Origin: Mycobacterium bohemicum DSM 44277
GTDB lineage: Bacteria; Actinomycetota; Actinomycetes; Mycobacteriales; Mycobacteriaceae
DNA: 64,000 bases
Direction: 5' to 3'
NCBI RefSeq assembly: GCF_001053185.1
Contig: NZ_CSTD01000002.1
Coordinates: 441,577-505,576, forward strand
In this document: piece by piece, positions 9,612 through 17,539 of the stretch
Layout: the number at the start of each line of letters is the position of its first letter
Position numbering within the stretch: position 1 is the stretch's first letter
Notes under the pieces: generated by a model
The model's input: the letters and a program-made list of their open reading frames with translations, nothing else
The model's database searches: none
What the model was told of the DNA's origin: nothing
Position numbers and translations under genes: made by a program

Positions 9612-9628
9612 CACTAGGAGAGCTAGTG
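9612..9628. repeat. Inverted repeat in the cyp125 leader
   Basis: CACTAG (9612-9617) and CTAGTG (9623-9628) form a perfect dyad around GAGAG. It lies between the KstR box and cyp125. It could be a second regulator site or an RNA hairpin; nothing further supports either. Confidence 0.35.
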
Positions 9629-9696
9629 TTCTGGGACCGCCAGTGACACGGCCAGTCGCAAGACGAGCATATGCACGAGCAGTGAGGAGAAGCACC

Positions 9697-10950
9697 GTGC
9701 CCACCCCCAATCTCCCGCCCGGTTTCGATTTCACGGACCCCGACATCTACGCGGAGCGGCTTCCGATCGAAGAGTTCGCCGAGTTGCGGGCGAAAGCGCC
9801 GATCTGGTGGAACGCCCAGGCGCCGGGCAAGGGCGGCGGCTTCCACGACGGCGGCTACTGGGCCATCACCAAGCACAAGGACGTCAAGGAAATCTCGCGC
9901 CGCAACGACGTGTTCTCCAGCTACGAGAACTGCGTCATCCCGCGCTTCAACGACGACATCGCGCGCGAGGACATCGACCTTCAGCGGTACGTGATGCTGA
10001 ACATGGACCCGCCCCACCACACCCGGTTGCGCAGGATCATCTCCCGCGGGTTCACCCCGCGCGCGATCGGACGACTGCGCGACGAACTCAACGAACGCGC
10101 CCAGAACATCGCGAAGGCCGCCGCGGCCAACGGTTCCGGTGACTTCGTCGAGCAGGTGGCCTGCGAGCTGCCCCTGCAGGCGATCGCCGGCCTGCTCGGC
10201 GTGCCGCAGGAGGACCGCGACAAGCTCTTCCGCTGGTCCAACGAGATGACCGGCAGCGACGATCCCGAGTACGCCGACATCGATGCCAAGTCGTCGTCGG
10301 TGGAGGTGCTGACGTACGCGATGCAGATGGCCGCGCTGAAGTCCGAGCATCCGGGCGACGACATCGTCACGACCCTGATCAACGCCGACATCGACGGCGA
10401 GAAGCTCTCCGACGACGAGTTCGGCTTCTTCGTGATGATGCTCGCCGTGGCCGGAAACGAGACCACCCGCAATTCCATCACCCAGGGCATGATGGCGTTC
10501 GCCGACTTCCCGGACCAGTGGGAGCTCTACAAGAAGGAGCGCCCCGAGTCCGCCGCCGACGAGATCGTCCGGTGGGCGACCCCGGTCACCTCCTTCCAGC
10601 GCACCGCGCTGCAGGACTACGAGTTGTCCGGAGTGCAGATCAAGAAGGGCCAGCGGGTGTTGATGTTCTACCGCTCGGCCAACTTCGACGAAGAGGTCTT
10701 CGAGGACCCGTTCACCTTCAACATCATGCGTGACCCCAACCCGCACGTCGGATTTGGCGGGACCGGGGAGCACTACTGCATCGGTGCGAACCTCGCGCGG
10801 ATGACGATCAACCTGATCTTCAACGCCGTTGCCGACCACATGCCGGACCTCAAGCCGCTGTCGGCGCCCGAGCGGCTGCGGTCGGGCTGGCTCAATGGCA
10901 TCAAGCGCTGGGAGGTCGACTACACCGGAAAGTGCCCGGTGAAGCACTGA
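9697..10950 (+). CDS. cyp125: CYP125, cholesterol C26/C27 oxidase
   Basis: This 417-aa cytochrome P450 has the heme-thiolate loop FGGTGEHYC with C361 as ligand, the I-helix oxygen-binding segment AVAGNETTRN, and an ExxR helix in the DEIVRW region. Like Rv3545c it should oxidise the terminal methyl of cholesterol or cholest-4-en-3-one to the C26 acid. GTG 9697 is chosen because GAGGAG ends 8-9 nt upstream. The frame stays open upstream, and the M. tuberculosis protein as I recall it is 16 residues longer, so GTG 9643 is an alternative. Its TGA overlaps chsE1. Confidence 0.94.
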   Translation: MPTPNLPPGFDFTDPDIYAERLPIEEFAELRAKAPIWWNAQAPGKGGGFHDGGYWAITKHKDVKEISRRNDVFSSYENCVIPRFNDDIAREDIDLQRYVMLNMDPPHHTRLRRIISRGFTPRAIGRLRDELNERAQNIAKAAAANGSGDFVEQVACELPLQAIAGLLGVPQEDRDKLFRWSNEMTGSDDPEYADIDAKSSSVEVLTYAMQMAALKSEHPGDDIVTTLINADIDGEKLSDDEFGFFVMMLAVAGNETTRNSITQGMMAFADFPDQWELYKKERPESAADEIVRWATPVTSFQRTALQDYELSGVQIKKGQRVLMFYRSANFDEEVFEDPFTFNIMRDPNPHVGFGGTGEHYCIGANLARMTINLIFNAVADHMPDLKPLSAPERLRSGWLNGIKRWEVDYTGKCPVKH

Positions 10951-11978
10951 TGGATTTCGAGCTCACCGCCACCCAGCAGGCCGTGGCCGACGTGGCCACC
11001 TCGGTTCTCGACCGCGATCCGTCGTGGCCGGCCCTGGTCGACGGCGGAGTGACGGCGCTGCCGGTGCCCGAACGTCTCGGCGGCGACGGCCTGGGCCTGC
11101 CGGAGGTCGCGACCGTGCTGACCGAGATCGGCCGGCACGGCGCGATCACGCCGGCGCTGGCCACGCTGGGGCTGGGCGTGGTGCCGTTGCTCGACGTGGC
11201 GTCCGAGGCGCAGCAGGACCGCTACCTTGCGGGTGTCGCCAAGGGCGGCGTGCTGACCGCGGCGCTCAACGAGCCCGGCACCGCCCTGCCGGACCGGCCG
11301 GCGACCACCCTGACGGGCGGACGCCTCTCGGGCACCAAGGTCGGCGTCGCGTATGCGGGACAAGCGGATTGGATGCTGGTGACCGCCGACAGCGCCGTCG
11401 TCGTGGTGTCCCCCAAGGCGGACGGGGTGCGGTTGGCCCACACGCCGACGTCGAACGGCTCGGACGAGTACACCGTCACCTTCGCCGACGTGGCGGTCGA
11501 CGACGCCGACGTGCTGGCGGGTGCTGGGGATATCGGGGCGCACCGCATCAACCAGCTGGCGCTGGCGGTCATCGGTGCGTACGCCGACGGGCTGGTCGCC
11601 GGGGCGCTCCGGCTCACCGCCGACTACGTGGCCAACCGGAAGCAGTTCGGCAAGCCCTTGTCGACCTTCCAGACCGTCGCGGCGCAGCTGTCCGAGGTCT
11701 ATATCGCCTCCCGCACGATCGACCTGGCGGCCAAGGCGGCGGTGTGGCGGCTGTCCGAAGGCCGGGATGCGGACGCCGATCTCGACATCCTGGCCTACTG
11801 GATCGCATCCGAGGCGCCGCCCGCGATGCAGACGTGCCACCATCTACATGGCGGCATGGGAATGGACATCACCTACCCGATGCACCGGTATTACTCCACA
11901 ATCAAAGACCTGACCCGGCTGGTGGGCGGGCCATCTCATCGCCTCGAACTGGTGGGAGCACAATGTTCATCGACCTGA
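10950..11978 (+). CDS. chsE1: ChsE1 (FadE28), acyl-CoA dehydrogenase subunit
   Basis: This 342-aa acyl-CoA dehydrogenase-type protein starts at an ATG overlapping the cyp125 stop. The C-terminal KQFGKPLSTFQTVAAQLS segment and HGGMGMDITYPMHRYY are typical of the FadE family. In M. tuberculosis FadE28 and FadE29 (ChsE1-ChsE2) form an alpha2beta2 heterotetramer that dehydrogenates the 3-carbon side chain of the steroid CoA ester. Each subunit is incomplete alone for FAD and base. It overlaps chsE2 by 16 nt, consistent with stoichiometric synthesis. Confidence 0.92.
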   Translation: MDFELTATQQAVADVATSVLDRDPSWPALVDGGVTALPVPERLGGDGLGLPEVATVLTEIGRHGAITPALATLGLGVVPLLDVASEAQQDRYLAGVAKGGVLTAALNEPGTALPDRPATTLTGGRLSGTKVGVAYAGQADWMLVTADSAVVVVSPKADGVRLAHTPTSNGSDEYTVTFADVAVDDADVLAGAGDIGAHRINQLALAVIGAYADGLVAGALRLTADYVANRKQFGKPLSTFQTVAAQLSEVYIASRTIDLAAKAAVWRLSEGRDADADLDILAYWIASEAPPAMQTCHHLHGGMGMDITYPMHRYYSTIKDLTRLVGGPSHRLELVGAQCSST

Positions 11979-13126
11979 CGCCCGAGCAGCGCCAGCTGCA
12001 GGCCGAGATACGGCAATACTTTTCGAACCTCGTCTCCTCCGACGAGATGAAGGAGATGGAGAAGGACCGGCACGGCGGCGCCTACCGCGCGGTGATCCGG
12101 CGGATGGGCAAGGACGGCATGCTCGGGGTCGGCTGGCCCAAGGAGTTCGGTGGGCGCGGCTTCGGCCCGATCGAGCAGCAGATCTTCGTCAACGAGGCGC
12201 ATCGGGCCGACGTGCCACTGCCCGCCGTGACCCTGCAAACGGTGGGCCCCACCCTGCAGGTCTTCGGCACCGAGATGCAGAAGAAGAAGTTCCTGCCGGC
12301 GATCCTGGCCGGGGAGGTCCACTTCGCGATCGGCTACAGCGAACCCGAGGCGGGCACCGACCTGGCATCGCTGCGCACCAGCGCGGTGCGCCAGGGCGAC
12401 GAGTACATCGTCAACGGCCAGAAGATGTGGACCACCGGCGGGCACGACGCCGACTATGTCTGGCTGGCCTGCCGCACCGACCCGGACGCCGTCAAGCACA
12501 AGGGCATTTCGATCCTCATCGTCGACACGAAGGACCCCGGCTACTCGTGGACGCCGGTCATCCTGTCCGACGGGGCCCACCACACGAACGCCACCTACTA
12601 CAACGACGTGCGGGTGCCCGCCGACATGCTGGTGGGTGAGGAGAATGGCGGATGGCGCCTGATCACCACCCAGCTCAACAACGAGCGCGTCATGCTCGGC
12701 CCGGCGGGGCGGGTCGCCGGCATCTACGACCGCGTGCACGCCTGGGCGTCCAAGCCGGGCGCCGACGGCGTCACCCCGATCGACCACGCCGACGTCAAGC
12801 GGGCGCTGGGTGAGATTTACGCGATGTGGCGCATCAACGAGCTGCTGAACTGGCAGGTCGCGGCCTCCGGCGAGGACATCAACGTGGCCGATGCCGCCTC
12901 CACCAAAGTCTTTGGCACAGAACGCATCCAGTACATCGGCCGGCTCGCGGAGGAGATCGTCTTCAAGTACGGCAACGCCGCCGACCCCGAGACCGCCGAG
13001 CTGATCAACTGGCTGGACTCGCAGACCAAGCGCAACCTGGTGATCACCTTCGGCGGGGGTGTGAACGAAGTCATGCGGGAGATGATCGCGGCGGCGGGGC
13101 TGAAAGTGCCGAGGGTGCCTCGATGA
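11963..13126 (+). CDS. chsE2: ChsE2 (FadE29), acyl-CoA dehydrogenase subunit
   Basis: This 387-aa protein has the recalled length of Rv3543c. It carries the acyl-CoA dehydrogenase signature around GYSEPEAGTDLASLRTSA and the substrate loop YIVNGQKMWTTGG. The C-terminus has ITFGGGVNEVMREMIA, which is typical of FadE subunits that retain flavin contacts. It partners ChsE1 for the alpha-beta dehydrogenation of 3-oxo-4-pregnene-20-carboxyl-CoA. ATG 11963 is preceded by GGTGGGAG. It overlaps the next gene by 4 nt. Confidence 0.92.
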   Translation: MFIDLTPEQRQLQAEIRQYFSNLVSSDEMKEMEKDRHGGAYRAVIRRMGKDGMLGVGWPKEFGGRGFGPIEQQIFVNEAHRADVPLPAVTLQTVGPTLQVFGTEMQKKKFLPAILAGEVHFAIGYSEPEAGTDLASLRTSAVRQGDEYIVNGQKMWTTGGHDADYVWLACRTDPDAVKHKGISILIVDTKDPGYSWTPVILSDGAHHTNATYYNDVRVPADMLVGEENGGWRLITTQLNNERVMLGPAGRVAGIYDRVHAWASKPGADGVTPIDHADVKRALGEIYAMWRINELLNWQVAASGEDINVADAASTKVFGTERIQYIGRLAEEIVFKYGNAADPETAELINWLDSQTKRNLVITFGGGVNEVMREMIAAAGLKVPRVPR

Positions 13127-14067
13127 CCGAAATCGCCGACGCCATCGCGGAGATCAAGGCCGCCGGTGGAGCCAAGCCGCGGGCGGCGCGGGATCCGGTG
13201 AACCAGCCGACGATCAACAACTGGGTCGAGGCACTCGGCGACCGCAACCCCATCTACGTCGACGAGGCCGCCGCCCGCGCGGCCGGCCATCCCGGAATCG
13301 TGGCCCCGCCGGCCATGATTCAGGTGTGGACGATGTTCGGGCTGGGCGGGGAACGTCCCAAGGACGACCCCCTGGGCCCCATCATGCAGCTGTTCGACGA
13401 CGCCGGCTACGTCGGCGTCGTCGCCACCAACTGCGAGCAGACCTACCACCGCTACCTGCAGCCCGGCGAGCACGTCAGCGTCACCTCCGAGATGGGGGAC
13501 GTGATCGGGCCCAAGCGGACCGCGCTCGGCGAGGGCTTCTTCGTCAACCAGCACATCATCTGGCGCGTCGGCGACGAGGACGTCGCCGAAATGAACTGGC
13601 GCATCTTGAAGTTCAAGCCCGGCACGTCGGCTCCGGCGGTGCCCGAGGACTTGGACCCCGACGCCATGATGCGGCCCTCGTCGTCACGGGATACCGCGTT
13701 CTTCTGGGAGGGCGTCAAGGCGCACGAGCTGCGGATCCAGCGCCGGCCCGACGGCAGCCTGCAGCACCCGCCGGTGCCGGCGGTGTGGCAGGACAAGGGC
13801 GCACCGATCGACTACGTGGTGTCCAGCGGCAAAGGGACGGTGTTCAGTTACGTGGTGCACCACGCGCCCAAAGTTCCCGGCCGCACACTGCCCTTCGTGA
13901 TCGCCCTGGTCGAACTCGACGAGGGCGTGCGGATGCTGGGCGAGCTGCGCGACGCCGACCCGGCGGAGGTGGAGATCGGAATGCCCGTGCGCGCAACGTA
14001 TATCGACTTCCCGGCCGGCGCCTCCGGGCCGGAGTGGACGCTCTACGCCTGGGTGCCGGTGGCATGA
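13123..14067 (+). CDS. chsH2: ChsH2, MaoC-like hydratase with DUF35 domain
   Basis: This 314-aa protein has two parts. Residues 1 to about 175 are a MaoC-like hot-dog hydratase with NWVEALGDRNPIYVDEAAARAAG near residue 27. The C-terminal part is a DUF35-type OB-fold domain (YVVSSGKGTVFSYVVHHAP). In M. tuberculosis ChsH1-ChsH2 hydrates the 17-ene product of ChsE1-ChsE2, and the DUF35 domain recruits the Ltp2 aldolase. The order chsE1-chsE2-chsH2-chsH1-ltp2 is thus the order of the pathway. Both ends overlap neighbours by 4 nt. Confidence 0.92.
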   Translation: MTEIADAIAEIKAAGGAKPRAARDPVNQPTINNWVEALGDRNPIYVDEAAARAAGHPGIVAPPAMIQVWTMFGLGGERPKDDPLGPIMQLFDDAGYVGVVATNCEQTYHRYLQPGEHVSVTSEMGDVIGPKRTALGEGFFVNQHIIWRVGDEDVAEMNWRILKFKPGTSAPAVPEDLDPDAMMRPSSSRDTAFFWEGVKAHELRIQRRPDGSLQHPPVPAVWQDKGAPIDYVVSSGKGTVFSYVVHHAPKVPGRTLPFVIALVELDEGVRMLGELRDADPAEVEIGMPVRATYIDFPAGASGPEWTLYAWVPVA

Positions 14068-14465
14068 GCGCGCCGGCCGTCGAAGTGGGCACGACGCTGC
14101 CCGAGCTCACGCTTTACGGTGATCCCACGTTCATCATCTCCACGGCCATCGCCACGCGGGATTTCCAGGACGTGCACCATGACCGCGACAAGGCGCAGGC
14201 CAAGGGCTCCAAGGACATCTTCGTCAACATCCTGACCGACACCGGCCTGGTTGAGCGCTACGTCACCGACTGGGCGGGGCCGTCGGCCCTAGTCAAGTCG
14301 ATCGGGCTGCGGTTGGGTGTGCCCTGGTACGCCTACGACACCGTGACGTTCACCGGCGAGGTGACCGCCGTCGACGACGGCCTGATCACCGTCAAGGTGT
14401 TTGGGCGCAACAGCCTTGGCGACCACGTCATCGCCACGGTGACTCTGACAATGGGAGACTCGTAG
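14064..14465 (+). CDS. chsH1: ChsH1, MaoC-like hydratase subunit
   Basis: This 133-aa single hot-dog domain carries the hydratase-type RDFQDVHHDRDKAQAKG motif, whose Asp and His residues provide the catalytic water activation. It overlaps chsH2 by 4 nt (ATGA) and ends one base before ltp2. It forms the heteromeric hydratase with ChsH2. The length agrees with Rv3541c (129 aa as recalled). The frame is open far upstream but only this start fits coupling. Confidence 0.92.
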   Translation: MSAPAVEVGTTLPELTLYGDPTFIISTAIATRDFQDVHHDRDKAQAKGSKDIFVNILTDTGLVERYVTDWAGPSALVKSIGLRLGVPWYAYDTVTFTGEVTAVDDGLITVKVFGRNSLGDHVIATVTLTMGDS

Positions 14466-15635
14466 ATGTTGTCCGGTAAGGCGGCGATCGTCGGCATCGG
14501 CGCGACCGACTTCTCGAAGAACTCCGGGCGCAGCGAGCTGCGGTTGGCGGCCGAGGCGGTGTTGGACGCGCTGGACGACGCCGGCTTGAGCCCTGCCGAC
14601 GTGGACGGGCTGACCACCTTCACCATGGACAGCAACACCGAGACTGCGGTCGCGCGGGCGGTCGGCATCGGGGACCTGAAGTTCTTCTCCAAGATCCACT
14701 ACGGCGGCGGCGCCGCCTGCGCGACGGTCCAGCAGGCGGCCGTGGCGGTGGCGACCGGCGTGGCCGACGTGGTGGTGGCGTACCGGGCGTTCAACGAGCG
14801 CTCCGGCATGCGGTTCGGCCAGGTACAGACCCGGTTGGTGGGAGACGCTGCCGTGGAGGCGGATTCGACGGCGGCGGACAATTCGTTCTCCTATCCGCAC
14901 GGGCTGTCGACGCCGGCGGCGCAGGTCGCGATGATCGCGCAGCGCTACATGCACCTCTCGGGAGCGACGAGTCGCGACTTCGGCGTGATTTCGGTGGCCG
15001 ACCGCAAGCACGCCGCGAAGAACCCCAAGGCGTACTTCTACGAGAAGCCGATAACCATTGAGGATCATCAGAATTCGCGGTGGATCGCCGAGCCGCTGCG
15101 GCTGCTGGACTGCTGTCAGGAGACCGACGGGGCGGTCGCGATCGTCGTGACGTCGGCCGAGCGCGCGCGGGACCTCAAGCACCGGCCGGCGGTCATCGAG
15201 GCGGCGGCGCAGGGCTCGAGCCCCGACCAATACACCATGGTCAGCTACTACCGGCCCGAACTCGGTTTGCCCGAGATGGGCGTGGTGGGCCGGCAGCTGT
15301 GGCAGCAGTCCGGCCTGCAGCCGTCCGACATTCAGACGGCCATCCTGTACGACCACTTCACGCCGTTCACCCTGATTCAGTTGGAGGAGTTGGGTTTTTG
15401 CGGCCGCGGCGAGGCGAAGGATTTCATCGCCGACGGCGCGATCGAGGTGGGCGGGCGGCTTCCGATCAACACGCACGGCGGTCAGCTCGGTGAGGCCTAC
15501 ATCCACGGCATGAACGGCATCGCCGAAGGTGTGCGGCAGCTGCGGGGCACCTCCGTGAACCCCGTGCCCGACGTCGAGCACGTGCTGGTCACCGCCGGAA
15601 CGGGCGTCCCGACGTCGGGCCTGATCCTGGGCTAG
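14466..15635 (+). CDS. ltp2: Ltp2, retro-aldolase of the SCP2-thiolase family
   Basis: This 389-aa thiolase-fold protein has its family cysteine region at GGGAACATVQQ (C85) and C-terminal HGGQLGEAYIHGMNG. Ltp2 (Rv3540c) works with the DUF35 domain of ChsH2 as a retro-aldolase, releasing propionyl-CoA and androstenedione. The ATG follows the chsH1 TAG with no gap. It is the last gene of the cyp125 operon, since two palindromes (15656-15711) lie right after it. Confidence 0.93.
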   Translation: MLSGKAAIVGIGATDFSKNSGRSELRLAAEAVLDALDDAGLSPADVDGLTTFTMDSNTETAVARAVGIGDLKFFSKIHYGGGAACATVQQAAVAVATGVADVVVAYRAFNERSGMRFGQVQTRLVGDAAVEADSTAADNSFSYPHGLSTPAAQVAMIAQRYMHLSGATSRDFGVISVADRKHAAKNPKAYFYEKPITIEDHQNSRWIAEPLRLLDCCQETDGAVAIVVTSAERARDLKHRPAVIEAAAQGSSPDQYTMVSYYRPELGLPEMGVVGRQLWQQSGLQPSDIQTAILYDHFTPFTLIQLEELGFCGRGEAKDFIADGAIEVGGRLPINTHGGQLGEAYIHGMNGIAEGVRQLRGTSVNPVPDVEHVLVTAGTGVPTSGLILG

Positions 15636-15655
15636 CGTCTGTTGCTTTGGTCGCG

Positions 15656-15677
15656 AGCGTGAAGCTAGCTTCACGCT
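15656..15677. repeat. Palindrome copy 1 (GTGAAGCTAGCTTCAC family)
   Basis: A perfect 22-bp palindrome centred on GTGAAGCTAGCTTCAC (15659-15674). It lies 20 nt after the ltp2 stop, so it may act as a terminator hairpin. It is one of four clear copies around the DUF559-like gene. Confidence 0.85.
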
Positions 15678-15681
15678 TGAC

Positions 15682-15711
15682 GTCGAACGTGAAGCTAGCT
15701 TCACGTTCGAC
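15682..15711. repeat. Palindrome copy 2
   Basis: A perfect 30-bp palindrome with the same core GTGAAGCTAGCTTCAC (15689-15704) and GTCGAAC/GTTCGAC flanks. It is only 4 nt from copy 1 and 43 nt upstream of the DUF559-like start. Confidence 0.85.
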
Positions 15712-15754
15712 AGCTGAAGTGACGCTCGCACGCCTGCATGCGACGCTGCCGTCC

Positions 15755-16594
15755 ATGCGTGAGCCGTTTATTGGCAGCGAGGTAGTGGCCGAAGGGAAGC
15801 TGACGAAGGGTCAGCTGTGCACTCGCTATACGCGATTGTTCAGGGACGTCTACGTGGATCCGCATGTTGAGATAACTCCGGCGCTGCGCGCGAAAGCCGG
15901 ATGGCTCTGGGCGAGGCGGCAAGGCGTCGTTGCCGGGTTCTCCGCGGCGGCACTGCACGGCAGCAAATGGGTGGACGACATGCGTGCCGTCGACCTGATC
16001 CACGACAATCGGCACCGCCTGCCGGGGATCAGGACCCGGGGAGACCGCCTTGAACCGGACGAGATCGATGTGGTCGAGGGGGTTCCAGTCACCGCGCCGG
16101 CGAGGACGGCGCTTGACCTCTGCTGCTGGTACCCGACGATGACGGCGGTGGCCGCGATAGATGCGCTGGCGCGGGCGACCGACGTCAAGGGGCCCGACAT
16201 CGAACTGGTGGCTCAGAGGTATCCCGGACGGCGGGGGATCGCCCAAGCTCGCCAGGCCGTGACCCTGTTGGACGCCGGCTCCCAGTCTCCGAAGGAGTCG
16301 TGGCTGCGGGTTGTGCTGATTCAGGCGGGTTTGCCGCGGCCGCAGACTCAGATTCCGGTCGCAAACCGGTATGGCGACGTGATCGCCTATCTCGACATGG
16401 GTTGGCAAGACGTCAAAGTCGCCGTGGAGTACGACGGCGAGCAGCACCGCAATGACCGTTGGCAGTACACCAGGGACGTCCGGCGACTGGAGATGCTCGA
16501 GCAACTCGGCTGGATCGTCGTCCGGGTGGTGGCAGGAGACCGGCCGGCCGAGATTGTGAGGCGTGTGAGGGCGGCCCTGGCCCGACGAGTGTGA
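15755..16594 (+). CDS. AbiEi-like/DUF559 endonuclease-fold protein
   Basis: The protein has 279 aa. Its N-terminal half resembles AbiEi-type proteins common in actinobacteria (KLTKGQLCTRYTRLFRDVYV, then GFSAAALHG at 61-69 and VTAPARTALDL at 112-122). The C-terminal third looks like a DUF559/Vsr-type PD-(D/E)xK nuclease: E181, D214 in YLDMGW, E225 and D227 in VAVEYDGEQH, then the helix ending RRLEMLEQLGW. ATG 15755 is the most plausible start. It is bracketed by paired palindromes, and its TGA lies inside copy 3. From memory PPE63 occupies this site in M. tuberculosis. No cognate toxin is adjacent, so a defence or DNA-processing role is only inference. Confidence 0.65.
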   Translation: MREPFIGSEVVAEGKLTKGQLCTRYTRLFRDVYVDPHVEITPALRAKAGWLWARRQGVVAGFSAAALHGSKWVDDMRAVDLIHDNRHRLPGIRTRGDRLEPDEIDVVEGVPVTAPARTALDLCCWYPTMTAVAAIDALARATDVKGPDIELVAQRYPGRRGIAQARQAVTLLDAGSQSPKESWLRVVLIQAGLPRPQTQIPVANRYGDVIAYLDMGWQDVKVAVEYDGEQHRNDRWQYTRDVRRLEMLEQLGWIVVRVVAGDRPAEIVRRVRAALARRV

Positions 16595-16611
16595 AGCTGG
16601 TTTCACGTTCG
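16586..16611. repeat. Palindrome copy 3, imperfect
   Basis: Core GTGAAGCTGGTTTCAC at 16591-16606 with flanks CGAGT and GTTCG. The stop of the DUF559-like gene (16592-16594) is inside it, which fits a terminator. Confidence 0.75.
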
Positions 16612-16619
16612 TCGCCCAA

Positions 16620-16637
16620 CGTGAAGCTAGCTTCACG
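16620..16637. repeat. Palindrome copy 4
   Basis: A perfect 18-bp palindrome, CGTGAAGCTAGCTTCACG. It lies in the convergent gap between the DUF559-like gene and hsd4B. Confidence 0.8.
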
Positions 16638-16677
16638 CTCGGCCAGGTGGGGAGGGGCGATGGCACCCGGCACGCAA

Positions 16678-17538
16678 CTAGGCGGGGATCAGCTCCACGC
16701 CGCTCAGCACCACCGCGTCGTCGCGCGAAGGCGCGACGACGCCGGCCAGGAAGCGGCCGTCCTCTTTCCAGATGTTGACCTGCAGCGTCTCGCCGGGGTA
16801 CGCGACGCCGGCGAACCGCGCACCGTAGGCGGCGACCGCCGCGGCGTCGCCGTCCAGCAACGCGTCGGTGATGGCCTTGCAGGTCATGCCATACGTGCAC
16901 AGGCCATGCAGGATGGGAGCGGGAAAGCCTGCGGCCCGGGCGAATTCGGGATCGGAATGCAGCGGGTTGCGATCGCCACACAGCCGGTAGAGCAGCGCCT
17001 GCTGCGGCAGGATCGGCATCGACACCTCGAGATCGGGTGCGCGCTCGGGCGCGGCGTCGGAACTCGACGGCCCCCGATCGCCGCCGAAGCCGCCCTCGCC
17101 GCGGGCGAAGATCGACCGGCGCTGCGTCCACAGCAGCGCACCGTCGGGCGCCGTCACCGTCGTCTCGCTCCAGATCACCGCGGCCTTGCCCTTGTCCCAG
17201 ATGTCGGTGAACCGGGTGACGGCCTTCGCCGAGCCCGACGGGGGCAGTGGTGCGGGCACCTCGACCCGCTCGCTGGCGTGCAGGACCTTGGCCAGCTCGA
17301 TGTCGATGCCCGGAAACCGCACGGTCGGCGGCTTGGTGGCGTGGAAGGTGGCGGCGACGTTGCCGAAGGTCGGCAGCACCTGCGGGGTGTCATCGACCAG
17401 GTACCGCAGCTCGCGCGGGTCCAACGGGTCGGCGCCGGCGCCCAGCCCCAGGTGATACAGCTGGATATCGCTACTGGTCCAGGAGAATTCAATCGGATCG
17501 AGCTCGGCGGCCAACGCGACATCGACATCGATCGGCAT
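16678..17538 (-). CDS. hsd4B: Hsd4B, 2-enoyl acyl-CoA hydratase
   Basis: This 286-aa protein is a double hot-dog hydratase 2, with the recalled length of Rv3538. The catalytic hydratase-2 motif is complete: Y184-R-L-C-G-D189-R-N-P-L-H194-S-D196, followed by FPAPILHGLCTYG (205-217). In M. tuberculosis ChsH3/Hsd4B-type hydratases act on the steroid side-chain enoyl-CoA. The gene lies 1 nt after kstD on the minus strand and must be co-transcribed with it. Its 3' end faces palindrome copy 4. Confidence 0.9.
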   Translation of the reverse strand: MPIDVDVALAAELDPIEFSWTSSDIQLYHLGLGAGADPLDPRELRYLVDDTPQVLPTFGNVAATFHATKPPTVRFPGIDIELAKVLHASERVEVPAPLPPSGSAKAVTRFTDIWDKGKAAVIWSETTVTAPDGALLWTQRRSIFARGEGGFGGDRGPSSSDAAPERAPDLEVSMPILPQQALLYRLCGDRNPLHSDPEFARAAGFPAPILHGLCTYGMTCKAITDALLDGDAAAVAAYGARFAGVAYPGETLQVNIWKEDGRFLAGVVAPSRDDAVVLSGVELIPA

Positions 17539-17539
17539 G

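Noticed and set aside
15755..16594. Treating the DUF559-like gene as an insertion sequence
   Set aside because: No transposase motif, target duplication or terminal inverted repeats at the gene ends; the palindromes are each self-complementary rather than inverted copies of one another across the gene.
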